Assembly (NCBI RefSeq): GCF_015234515.1
Contig: NZ_JADGMY010000008.1
Location: 1-43,936 of the forward strand
DNA from: Cellulomonas sp.
Lineage (GTDB): Bacteria; Actinomycetota; Actinomycetes; Actinomycetales; Cellulomonadaceae
DNA length: 43,936 nucleotides
Reading direction: 5' to 3'
Below are positions 25,601-32,270 of this stretch, in pieces (positions within the stretch are counted from its first letter, which is position 1; each line of letters opens with the position of its first letter). The notes under the pieces were generated by a model. It saw nothing but the letters and a program-made list of their open reading frames with translations, ran no database searches and was not told the DNA's origin. The translations under genes and the position numbers were made by a program.

Positions 25601-26146
25601 ATGACCGCGCTGCCCACCGGCCTGACCACCGGCACCTGGAACATCGACCCCTCGCACACGGAGGCGTCCTTCACGGTCCGCCACGCGGGCATCTCCAAGG
25701 TCCGCGGCACCGTCGCGGTGACCTCCGGCGCCCTCACCGTCGGCGAGGACCTCGAGTCGTCGTCCGTCACCGTCACGCTCGACCCGGCGACCGTCAACAC
25801 GGGCGACGCCAACCGCGACGGGCACCTCAAGAGCAACGACTTCTTCGAGGTCGAGTCGCATGGCGAGTGGACGTTCACGTCGACCGCGGTCCGCACGGCC
25901 GGCTCGGCCCACGTCATCGTCGGGGACCTGACGCTCCACGGCGTGACCCGCGAGGTGGAGCTCGAGACCGAGTTCAACGGCACCGCCGTCGACCCCTTCG
26001 GCAACACCCGCGCGGGCTTCGAGGCCACCGTCACCATCTCGCGCAAGGACTTCGGCCTGACGTGGAACGCCGCCCTGCAGGCCGGCGGCGTGCTGGTCGC
26101 CGACAAGGTCCGCATCGACCTGGACGTCTCCGCCATCAAGGCCTGA
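25601..26146 (+). CDS. YceI family lipid-binding protein
   Basis: 181-residue YceI-domain protein, a lipocalin-like beta-barrel that binds polyisoprenoid or other amphiphiles. The signature WNIDPSHTEASFTVRHAGISKVRG opens the domain (quoted motif: DPSHTEASFTVRH at residues 16-28), followed by SSVTVTLDPATVNTGDANRDGHLKS and DLTLHGVTREVEL. No signal peptide, so it is cytoplasmic, as usual in actinobacteria. ATG at 25601 with GGAGG upstream. Ligand unknown; a link to isoprenoid quinones is tempting given the men genes but is only inference. Convergent with rex. Confidence 0.93.
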   Translation: MTALPTGLTTGTWNIDPSHTEASFTVRHAGISKVRGTVAVTSGALTVGEDLESSSVTVTLDPATVNTGDANRDGHLKSNDFFEVESHGEWTFTSTAVRTAGSAHVIVGDLTLHGVTREVELETEFNGTAVDPFGNTRAGFEATVTISRKDFGLTWNAALQAGGVLVADKVRIDLDVSAIKA

Positions 26147-26180
26147 CCCGCCCCGCCGGCGGCCGCCGGCACGCACGTCC

Positions 26181-26217
26181 CCGCGAGGGCGCGACCGCAC
26201 CGGTCGCGCCCTCGCGG
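26181..26217. terminator. Bidirectional hairpin terminator between yceI and rex
   Basis: A perfect 17-pair stem (26181-26197 with 26201-26217) closes a three-base loop CAC. Lying between convergent genes it should end both transcripts. No T-tract. Confidence 0.75.
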
Positions 26218-26272
26218 CGCGCCCACCACCTCGCCGACCTCCGCACCCCTGCCCCGCAGCACGGCACGGCCC

Positions 26273-27022
26273 TCACGAGGCCCCGCCGGCGACGCTGCGC
26301 GCACGGTCGTGGAACGCCAGGATCTGCAGCTCGGACGCGACGTCGACGGTGCGCACGTCCACGTGCGCAGGCACGCGCAGCGCCCCGGGCGCGAACGTCA
26401 GGATCCCCACCACGCCGGCCGCGACCAGCTCGTCGCACACGCTCTGGGCGACCGCCGAGGGCGTCGTCAGCACGCCGATGGTCGCACCGGTGCGCCGCAC
26501 CACCGCTCGCAGCTCGTCGACGTGCTCGACCTCGAGGCCCGCCACCGTCGTGCCGACCACCGCCGGGTCCGCATCGAGCAGGCCCACCAGGACGAACCCG
26601 CGCTCGGCGATGCCCGCGTAGTTCGCGAGCGCGTGCCCCAGGTTGCCCACCCCGACCAGGAGCACCCGCCGCACGTCCGCGAGGCCCAGGACCACGGTGA
26701 TCTGCTCACGCAGGTGCCCCACGTCGTACCCGACGCCGCGCCGGCCGTACGACCCGAGGAACGACAGGTCCTTGCGCAGCTGCGCCGGCGTCACCCCCGC
26801 GCGGGCCGCGAGCTCGTCGGACGACGTCAGGACGGCACCCTCCGACGCCGTCACCTCGAGCGCACGCAGGTAGCCGGGCAGTCGGCCGACCGTCGCGGGC
26901 GGCACCGGCTGGCCCTCGCGACCGGCACGCCGCTCGCCGTCCCGTCGCCCAGCGGTGCGTCGATCGTCCACCCGAGCCTCCGAACCCACTGCGCCGGGCA
27001 CGGCCCCGGCGCCAGATGTCAC
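26273..27022 (-). CDS. rex: Redox-sensing transcriptional repressor Rex
   Basis: 249 residues from the outermost GTG. Rex represses respiratory genes when NAD+ is high and leaves DNA when NADH rises. The N-terminal winged helix shows TVGRLPGYLRAL, LAARAGVTPAQLRKDLSFLG and SYGRRGVGYDV; the Rossmann domain has GVGNLGHALANYAG and the C-terminal VDVASELQILAFH helix that swaps in the dimer. The first 35-40 residues are poorly conserved and the start is uncertain: a TAGCGT -10 lies directly before the GTG at 27022, so translation probably begins at a later GTG such as 27001, 26989 or 26971. It follows the glutaredoxin-like gene closely. The usual hemA partner is absent downstream; yceI converges instead. 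Confidence 0.93.
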   Translation of the reverse strand: MTSGAGAVPGAVGSEARVDDRRTAGRRDGERRAGREGQPVPPATVGRLPGYLRALEVTASEGAVLTSSDELAARAGVTPAQLRKDLSFLGSYGRRGVGYDVGHLREQITVVLGLADVRRVLLVGVGNLGHALANYAGIAERGFVLVGLLDADPAVVGTTVAGLEVEHVDELRAVVRRTGATIGVLTTPSAVAQSVCDELVAAGVVGILTFAPGALRVPAHVDVRTVDVASELQILAFHDRARSVAGGAS

Positions 27023-27028
27023 ACGCTA
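27023..27028 (-). promoter_or_regulatory. -10 hexamer of rex, overlapping the upstream stop codon
   Basis: TAGCGT on the minus strand; its first three bases are the TAG stop of the glutaredoxin-like gene. A TGTGACA half site resembling a Rex half operator follows at once (27024-27018). Confidence 0.35.
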
Positions 27029-27304
27029 GGGCCTGCCGCCGCCCGTCGCGAGAGCCCGCCTCAGTCGCGCCTCGTCGATCCGCCAGTAGCCGCGGCGCAC
27101 GCCGTCCACGTCGACGACCGGCACCATCTCCCCCAGCTCGTCCGCGAGGACCGTCCCGTCGGGCCCCGGCAGGTCCACGTCGACCTCCGCCCACGTCGCG
27201 CCGACGTCCGCGCACACGCGCTCCACGAGCGCCCGCGCGTCGTCGCACAGGTGGCAGCCGGTGCGCCCGTAGAGGACGACCCGGGCCGTCGTCGCATCGC
27301 TCAT
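27026..27304 (-). CDS. Glutaredoxin-like (DUF836-type) protein
   Basis: 92-residue thioredoxin-fold protein with the redox motif GRTGCHLCDDA (C17, C20) at the N-terminus of the first helix and the VPVVDVDGVRRGYWRIDEARLRRAL C-terminal half, which includes the cis-Pro VPV. From memory it resembles Rv0508 of M. tuberculosis. It probably acts as a cytoplasmic thiol-disulfide reductant; the partner is unknown. ATG at 27304, eight bases after TAGCGT with no ribosome binding site. Its TAG stop forms part of the rex -10, so the two genes are intimately joined. Confidence 0.85.
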   Translation of the reverse strand: MSDATTARVVLYGRTGCHLCDDARALVERVCADVGATWAEVDVDLPGPDGTVLADELGEMVPVVDVDGVRRGYWRIDEARLRRALATGGGRP

Positions 27305-27318
27305 GGACGACCACGCTA
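27305..27318 (-). promoter_or_regulatory. Leaderless-type -10 of the glutaredoxin-like gene
   Basis: TAGCGT (27318-27313 on the minus strand) stands eight bases before the ATG. Confidence 0.45.
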
Positions 27319-27373
27319 GACCGCCACGCGCCCGCAGGTGCCGCCGGTCCGCGACGTGTGGCGCCCCTCTCGT

Positions 27374-27385
27374 TAGAGTGGCCGG
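27374..27385 (+). promoter_or_regulatory. Leaderless-type -10 of the HAD gene
   Basis: TAGAGT (27374-27379) stands exactly six bases before the ATG at 27386. Divergent from the glutaredoxin-like promoter about 60 bases away. Confidence 0.55.
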
Positions 27386-28252
27386 ATGCACGCGGGCGAC
27401 GGTACTGACGAGCGCACCGTGGTCGCCGCAACGGTCGAGACCCCGCGGGCCGCGCTGGTCCCGGAGAACACGACCGTCGCCGCGTTCTTCGACGTCGACA
27501 ACACGATCATCCGGGGCGCCTCCTCGTTCCACCTCGCCGTCGGCCTGTACGGGCGCGGGTTCTTCCGCAAGCGGGACCTCGTCCGGTTCGCGGTGCAGCA
27601 GGCGCGCTACCTCGTGTTCGGTGAGAACCGCCACCAGATCGACGAGCTGCGCAGCCGTGCGCTCGAGATCATGCGGGGGCACTCGGTCGCCGAGGTGACG
27701 GCGATCGCCGAGGACGTCTACGACGAGGTCCTCAGCCTGCGCATCTACCCCGGCACGCGCGCGCTGCTGGACGCGCACCTGGCCGAGGGCCACGCCGTGT
27801 GGCTCGTCACCGCGACCCCCGTGGAGATCGGTGAGCTCATCGCGCGCCGCCTCGGGACGTCGGGCGCGGTGGGGACGGTCGCAGAGCACGAGAACGGCTT
27901 CTACACCGGCCGGCTGGTCGGCGACCTGCTGCACGGCGAGGCCAAGGCGAGCGCCGTCCGCGCGCTCGCCGAGCGCGAGGGGTACGACCTGAGCGCCTGT
28001 CACGCGTACGGCGACTCGACCAACGACGTGCCGATCCTCTCGGCCGTCGGCCACCCGTGCGCCATCAACCCGGACCGGCGGCTGCGCCGGCACGCCGCCG
28101 AGGTCGGCTGGCCCGTGCGCGAGTTCCGGTCCCGTCGCCGCCAGGCGCGTCGCGGTGTCAACGCCGCGAGCCTCGCCGGGGTCGCCTGGGCCGTGGCCGT
28201 CGTCGTGCGCGCCGTCAGCCGCTCGGTCCGACGACGCATGGGAGCAGGATGA
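27386..28252 (+). CDS. HAD-IB family hydrolase (SerB-like) with C-terminal helix
   Basis: 288-residue phosphatase of HAD subfamily IB. Motif I FFDVDNTII gives nucleophile D36 and acid/base D38; motif II is the Thr in WLVTATPVEI; motif III/IV are KASAVRALAE and YGDSTNDVPILSAVG. A cap of helices lies between motifs I and II. The end (about residues 255-275, ASLAGVAWAVAVVVRAVSR) is hydrophobic and could anchor the enzyme in the membrane. Related actinobacterial proteins are annotated as phosphoserine phosphatase-like (SerB1); the true substrate is unknown. The stop overlaps the start of the GNAT gene (ATGA), so they are cotranscribed. Confidence 0.9.
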   Translation: MHAGDGTDERTVVAATVETPRAALVPENTTVAAFFDVDNTIIRGASSFHLAVGLYGRGFFRKRDLVRFAVQQARYLVFGENRHQIDELRSRALEIMRGHSVAEVTAIAEDVYDEVLSLRIYPGTRALLDAHLAEGHAVWLVTATPVEIGELIARRLGTSGAVGTVAEHENGFYTGRLVGDLLHGEAKASAVRALAEREGYDLSACHAYGDSTNDVPILSAVGHPCAINPDRRLRRHAAEVGWPVREFRSRRRQARRGVNAASLAGVAWAVAVVVRAVSRSVRRRMGAG

Positions 28253-28791
28253 GGACGAGCAGCTGGGCCGTGCGCACCGCCCGCCCGCACGACGCGACGT
28301 CGCTCGCGTCCCTCGCCGCCGTGACGTTCCCCCTCGCGTGCCCGCCCGGCTCGACCGCGGACGACCAGCGCGCGTTCGTCGACGAGCACCTGAGCGCCGA
28401 GCGGTTCACGCAGCACACGTCCGACGCCGGACGTGCGGTCCTCGTCGCGGCGACCCCCGACGACGAACTCCTGGGCTACACCATGCTCGTCGCGGGCGAG
28501 CCCACCGACGACGACGCCCGGGCGGCCGTGCACATCCGCCCGGCGATCGAGCTCTCGAAGTGCTACGTCCACCCCGACCACCACGGCACCGGCGTGGCGT
28601 CCACGCTGCTGCGCACGTCGTTCGACCACGCCCGGGCCCTGGGCGGCGCGGGCATCTGGCTGGGCGTCAACCAGCACAACGCCCGCGCCCAGTCGTTCTA
28701 CGCACGCGAGGGGTTCGCCGTCGTCGGGGTCAAGCGCTTCCAGGTCGGGACCCGCCTCGAGGACGACTACGTGCTGGAGCGCCCGCTCTGA
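28249..28791 (+). CDS. GNAT family N-acetyltransferase
   Basis: 180-residue acetyltransferase. The acetyl-CoA loop is CYVHPDHHGTGVASTLLRTSFDHA (the binding motif HHGTGVAS at about residues 109-116), preceded by the beta-4 strand ELSKCYVHP and followed by GIWLGVNQHNARAQSFYAREGFAVVG, typical of RimI-like or small-molecule GNATs. The substrate cannot be told. The ATG at 28249 overlaps the HAD stop and has GGGAGCAGG just upstream. Convergent with the alpha-galactosidase gene, 22 bases apart. Confidence 0.9.
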   Translation: MRTSSWAVRTARPHDATSLASLAAVTFPLACPPGSTADDQRAFVDEHLSAERFTQHTSDAGRAVLVAATPDDELLGYTMLVAGEPTDDDARAAVHIRPAIELSKCYVHPDHHGTGVASTLLRTSFDHARALGGAGIWLGVNQHNARAQSFYAREGFAVVGVKRFQVGTRLEDDYVLERPL

Positions 28792-28813
28792 GCCGAGGTG
28801 TGCCGCCGCCGGG

Positions 28814-30133
28814 TCAGACGGGGTCGAGCGCGACCCACCGCACGCCGTGCGACGGCACGTCGAACGTGAGCTGCGCGTCGAGCCGCCCCGGATCGGGTGC
28901 CGGGTCCGGCAGCGGGGCACCCGTCCACAGGTCCCGGACGATCCACCGGCGGGCGGCCGCGGCGTCACCCACGAGCGCGGACAGCGCGAGGGGCTGGGTC
29001 CGGGTCCCCGTGCCCGTCCAGAAGACCGCGACGTAGCGCGTCGGCTCCGCCGCGGACCGCGCCGACCACACGACGACGTCGCCGTCGCCTGCCGGCTCGC
29101 GCAGCAGCTCGCGACCGTCGGTGGACGTCCGCAGGACGTGCCCCACGGCGGGCGTCGTGAGCAGCGCGATCGTGGCGGCGTCCGACGTCGGCAGGTCACC
29201 GCCCATCATGAGCGGCGAGCGCGCCATGACCCAGAGGGTCAGGAGCGTGCGCTGCTCGTCGGGCGTGAGGCGCGACGCCCGGTCCTCACCGCGCTCGGCG
29301 CGGATCCCGATGCGGCCCAGCGGCAGCATGTCGGCGTCCGCCCAGCCACCGGGCTGCTGGAACGGCGCCCAGCGCGCCAAACGCGCGAAGTTCGCGTGGA
29401 CGTCCTCCCACCGGTCCCACAGGTCGTCGCACACGCGCCACATCTGCGCGTGCGTGCGCAGCACCGGCAGGTGCGCCGTCGACAGCGCCGTGCCGGGTGA
29501 CAGCGACAGCACGATGTCGCGCCCCGACCGCTCGATCGCGCGCGACCACGCCGCGACCGCGTCGGCGTGGAACGGCGCCAGCATGTCGTCGACCTTGACG
29601 AGGTCCACGCCCCACGACGCGAGCTGCGCCACGAGGCCGTCGAGCCACACCTGCGCCGCGGGGTGGGCGTGGTCGAGCCCGTACATGTGACCGTTCCACG
29701 GGCAGGTGGAGGCCGTGTCGGCGATGTCGGCCGCGGTCGCGCCGTCGGACGCGCCCGCGACGGGCAGCCGAGCCGCGACGGCGCGACGCGGGATGCCGCG
29801 CAGCGCGTGCACGCCGAAGCGCAGGCCGAGAGCGTGCACCTGCGCGGCGAGGTCGGTGAACCCGCGACCGCCGGCGGCCGACGGGAACCGTCCCGGTGCG
29901 GGCTGCGGGTAGCCGTGGGCGTCGAGCACGAGCTCGGCGTCCTCGGTGTAGCCGTGCGGCCGCGCCGCCGGGTCGGACCAGTCGATGTCGACGACGACGG
30001 TGTCCCACCCGTGCGGCAGGAGGTGCTCGGCCATGAACCGCGCGTTGGCCAGCACCTCCGCCTCGGTGACGGTGGTCCCGTAGCAGTCCCAGCTGTTCCA
30101 CCCCATGGGCGGTGTCAGTGCCGCCGTCGCCAT
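28814..30133 (-). CDS. Glycoside hydrolase family 27-type alpha-galactosidase
   Basis: 439-residue GH27-like enzyme without signal peptide, so probably cytoplasmic, hydrolysing small alpha-galactosides. The N-terminus TPPMGWNSWDCYGTTV (about residues 7-22) and VVVDIDWSDP are hallmarks; GVDLVKVDDM (175-184) contains the likely nucleophile D182. The C-terminal part is a beta-sandwich-like region ending DVPSHGVRWVALDPV. The ATG at 30133 follows GAGGGAGG with six bases spacing, which decides it against the GTG/ATG further upstream. No transporter or sugar regulator is adjacent; it stands alone between the GNAT gene and bS22. The exact glycoside is uncertain. Confidence 0.85.
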   Translation of the reverse strand: MATAALTPPMGWNSWDCYGTTVTEAEVLANARFMAEHLLPHGWDTVVVDIDWSDPAARPHGYTEDAELVLDAHGYPQPAPGRFPSAAGGRGFTDLAAQVHALGLRFGVHALRGIPRRAVAARLPVAGASDGATAADIADTASTCPWNGHMYGLDHAHPAAQVWLDGLVAQLASWGVDLVKVDDMLAPFHADAVAAWSRAIERSGRDIVLSLSPGTALSTAHLPVLRTHAQMWRVCDDLWDRWEDVHANFARLARWAPFQQPGGWADADMLPLGRIGIRAERGEDRASRLTPDEQRTLLTLWVMARSPLMMGGDLPTSDAATIALLTTPAVGHVLRTSTDGRELLREPAGDGDVVVWSARSAAEPTRYVAVFWTGTGTRTQPLALSALVGDAAAARRWIVRDLWTGAPLPDPAPDPGRLDAQLTFDVPSHGVRWVALDPV

Positions 30134-30191
30134 GGCGGACCTCCCTCTCGACGTCGTCGTCGTGCAGGCCGCAACGTCAGCGGACACACGT

Positions 30192-30216
30192 CGGGCCCGG
30201 TCGACGACCGGGCCCG
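30192..30216 (-). terminator. Hairpin terminator after the bS22 gene
   Basis: CGGGCCCGGTC and GACCGGGCCCG form a perfect 11-pair stem with loop GAC, 34 bases past the bS22 stop and before the alpha-galactosidase start. No T-tract. Confidence 0.65.
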
Positions 30217-30249
30217 CGGTGCACTGCGCGCCGACGAACGGCGCTCAGC

Positions 30250-30348
30250 TCACTTCTTGTTACGACGCTGGTGGCGCGTCTTGCGCAGCAGCTTGCGGTG
30301 CTTCTTCTTCGCCATGCGCTTGCGACGCTTCTTGATGACGGAGCCCAT
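30250..30348 (-). CDS. Small ribosomal subunit protein bS22 (AURKAIP1/COX24 family)
   Basis: 32-residue, extremely basic protein beginning GSVIKKRRKRMAKKKHRKLL, nearly identical over its length to the actinobacterial protein seen in Mycobacterium ribosome structures and named bS22. It binds rRNA near the decoding centre of the small subunit. The ATG at 30348 follows GAGGA with a normal spacing; a longer open frame upstream (to 30468) is non-coding in character. It is partnered with the HTH gene at 30534-30770, an arrangement matching, from memory, Rv0500A-Rv0500B of M. tuberculosis. Confidence 0.92.
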   Translation of the reverse strand: MGSVIKKRRKRMAKKKHRKLLRKTRHQRRNKK

Positions 30349-30435
30349 AGCGGTCCTCACTCGTGTCCGGTCGCGACCCGACATGGCCGCGAGTTGGTGG
30401 TCGATCGACGCGCGGTGCGCATCGGGCCCACCCGA

Positions 30436-30472
30436 ATCACCCACGCACGCAGAAGTCCGATCACCCACCTTA
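30436..30472 (-). promoter_or_regulatory. Promoter-like TAAGGT with two ATCACCCAC direct repeats upstream of bS22
   Basis: On the minus strand TAAGGT (30472-30467) could be a -10 for bS22, giving a leader of about 110 bases. GTGGGTGAT occurs twice (30468-30460 and 30444-30436), 24 bases apart, at and just after the predicted start site. No good -35. Confidence 0.3.
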
Positions 30473-30533
30473 CGCGATCACGCGCCGCGACCGCGAACCG
30501 CGCCCGCCACCGCGCACCGCGCGACGGGTGCGC

Positions 30534-30770
30534 TCAGGAGGTGCGGCGCCCTTCGCCGAAGCTCTCCGGCTCGACGGTCGCCGACGAACGCAGGTAGGCG
30601 TCGAGCGCGTCCTGCGGCACGCGGAACGACCGCCCGACGCGGACCGCCGGCAGCTCACCCGCGTGCACCAGCCGGTACACGGTCATCCGCGAGACCCGCA
30701 TGAGGTCCGCGACCTCGACGACCGTGAGGAACCGCACGCGGCCCTGCGGCACGCCCTGCTCCTCGTCCAT
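30534..30770 (-). CDS. Excisionase/MerR-type helix-turn-helix DNA-binding protein (Rv0500A-like)
   Basis: 78-residue DNA-binding protein. FLTVVEVADLMRVSRMTVYRLVHAGELPAVRVGRSFRVPQDALDAYL (motif begins at about residue 14) is a complete winged helix-turn-helix of the excisionase/BldC type; the core VSRMTVYRLVHAGELPAVRV is almost invariant in actinobacteria. Chromosomal members of this type are developmental or housekeeping regulators, not phage excisionases, and no phage genes are nearby. ATG at 30770 with GGAGGG upstream. It has its own promoter and is followed after 185 bases by bS22. Confidence 0.88.
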   Translation of the reverse strand: MDEEQGVPQGRVRFLTVVEVADLMRVSRMTVYRLVHAGELPAVRVGRSFRVPQDALDAYLRSSATVEPESFGEGRRTS

Positions 30771-30836
30771 GCTCCGGCCCTCCCGATGGCCGGGGCGCGC
30801 CGGCGTCGCGCACCCGACGTACCGGGTGCTGACCTC

Positions 30837-30865
30837 ACAGTAGTGGCGGCTGTGACGGGTGGGAA
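30837..30865 (-). promoter_or_regulatory. Predicted promoter of the HTH gene
   Basis: On the minus strand TTCCCA (30865-30860) and TACTGT (30842-30837) are separated by 17 bases. The transcript would start about 60 bases before the ATG at 30770. Confidence 0.45.
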
Positions 30866-30891
30866 AGAGGAGACACCCGCCCGGCGCACGG

Positions 30892-32112
30892 TCAGTCGAG
30901 TTCGGGGTCCAGACCCAGCGACGGGAACACCGCCCCGCGGGTGGCGCGGACGGCGCGGTCGACGTCGTCGCCGGGGTCGTAGCCGCCCGACCACGGCTTG
31001 AACGTCGCCGGGGCGCCGTCCGTCATCACCGGCACGGCCTCGCGGCCGTACCGCTGCCGCACGACGTCCAGCCACACCTGCGGGACCCGTGTCACCGGGT
31101 CCACGGGGCGGTGCGCCGCCACACCCAGCAGGTGCGTCCACGTGCGCGGCACGACGTCGAGGATCGCGTACCCGCCGCCGCCCAGCGCGACCCACCGCCC
31201 GTCGCACACCTCGTGGGCGAGATCGTGCAGCAGCGTCGAGACGACCCGCTGCGCGTCGACGGACACCCGCAGCGTCGCGAGCGGGTCCATGAGGTGCGTG
31301 TCGCAACCGTGCTGCGTCACGAGCACGTCCGGCGCGAACTCGCGCACCACCGCCGGCACGACCGCGTCGATCGCCCGCAGCCAGCCCGCGTCGCCGGTCC
31401 GCGACGGCAGCGCGACGTTGACCGCCGTCCCGTCGGCGCGCGGCCCGCCGGTCTCCGTGGGGTACCCCGTCCCGGGGAAGAGCGCGTGCCCGGTCTCGTG
31501 CACCGACACGGTGAGCACGCGGGGGTCGTCCCAGAAGACGGTCTGCACGCCGTCGCCGTGGTGGGCGTCCACGTCGACGTACGCGACACGCTCGGCACCT
31601 GCGTCGAGCAGCTCGCGGATCGCCACCGCGGCGTCGTTGTAGACGCAGAAGCCCGAGGCCGCGCCCGGCCGGGCGTGGTGCATGCCACCGCCGATGTTCA
31701 CGGCGTGCTCCGCGCGCGCCTCCCACACGGCCAGGGCCGCGTCGACGGTCCCCGCCACGACGCGGGCCGCGGCCTCGTGCATCTGCGGGAACAGCGGGTC
31801 GTCGCGCGTGCCGAGGCCGCGGACCAGGTCCGGCACGCCGCGCTCGGCCGCCGCGTGGACCGCGGCGACGTACTCGGGGTCGTGCACGGTCACCAGCAAC
31901 GCGTCCGACGCCGGCTCGGCGCCCACCACCTCGACGCCGGGCCCGTCGAGGACACCGAGCTGCGCGGCGAGCGCGATCGTCAGGTCGATCCGGTCCGACG
32001 TCATCGGGTGACCGAACCCGAAGTCGTACGCGAGCAGCTCGGTGGACCACACCGCGCGCAGCGTCACCGGCCCGCCGCCCGACGCGGCGGGGGTCGCGTC
32101 GGTGGCGGTCAT
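30892..32112 (-). CDS. acuC: Acetoin utilization protein AcuC (class I-type deacetylase)
   Basis: 406-residue zinc-dependent deacetylase of the arginase/histone deacetylase fold. Active-site motifs are present: NIGGGMHHARPGAASGFCVYND, the metal ligands in YVDVDAHHGDGVQTVFWDD, LTVSVHETG, LVTQHGCDTHLMDP and LGGGGYAI. In Bacillus AcuC deacetylates and so reactivates acetyl-CoA synthetase; this role is known for the family but not shown here. The ATG at 32112 is chosen because MTATDATPA leads into the domain and the upstream frame has the composition of a shadow. Divergent from the potassium channel genes. Confidence 0.92.
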   Translation of the reverse strand: MTATDATPAASGGGPVTLRAVWSTELLAYDFGFGHPMTSDRIDLTIALAAQLGVLDGPGVEVVGAEPASDALLVTVHDPEYVAAVHAAAERGVPDLVRGLGTRDDPLFPQMHEAAARVVAGTVDAALAVWEARAEHAVNIGGGMHHARPGAASGFCVYNDAAVAIRELLDAGAERVAYVDVDAHHGDGVQTVFWDDPRVLTVSVHETGHALFPGTGYPTETGGPRADGTAVNVALPSRTGDAGWLRAIDAVVPAVVREFAPDVLVTQHGCDTHLMDPLATLRVSVDAQRVVSTLLHDLAHEVCDGRWVALGGGGYAILDVVPRTWTHLLGVAAHRPVDPVTRVPQVWLDVVRQRYGREAVPVMTDGAPATFKPWSGGYDPGDDVDRAVRATRGAVFPSLGLDPELD

Positions 32113-32270
32113 GGGGCCCACGCTCCCACCGCCGCGGCGCGCGTGTCGACCCGACGGGCCGCCGCAGCCGGCAGGACACCTGGCCGGCGGGGCCCCGCCG
32201 GGGGCGTGCGCGCAGGCCGCTCGTGCCAGAGTGTGGCCTGTCGGCACACTGGTGAGCAGGGGGAGGTCGG

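Noticed and set aside
30534..30770. Phage or plasmid excisionase
   Set aside because: The HTH resembles excisionases, but there is no integrase, attachment site or phage gene, and the same gene is a fixed chromosomal neighbour of bS22 in actinobacteria.
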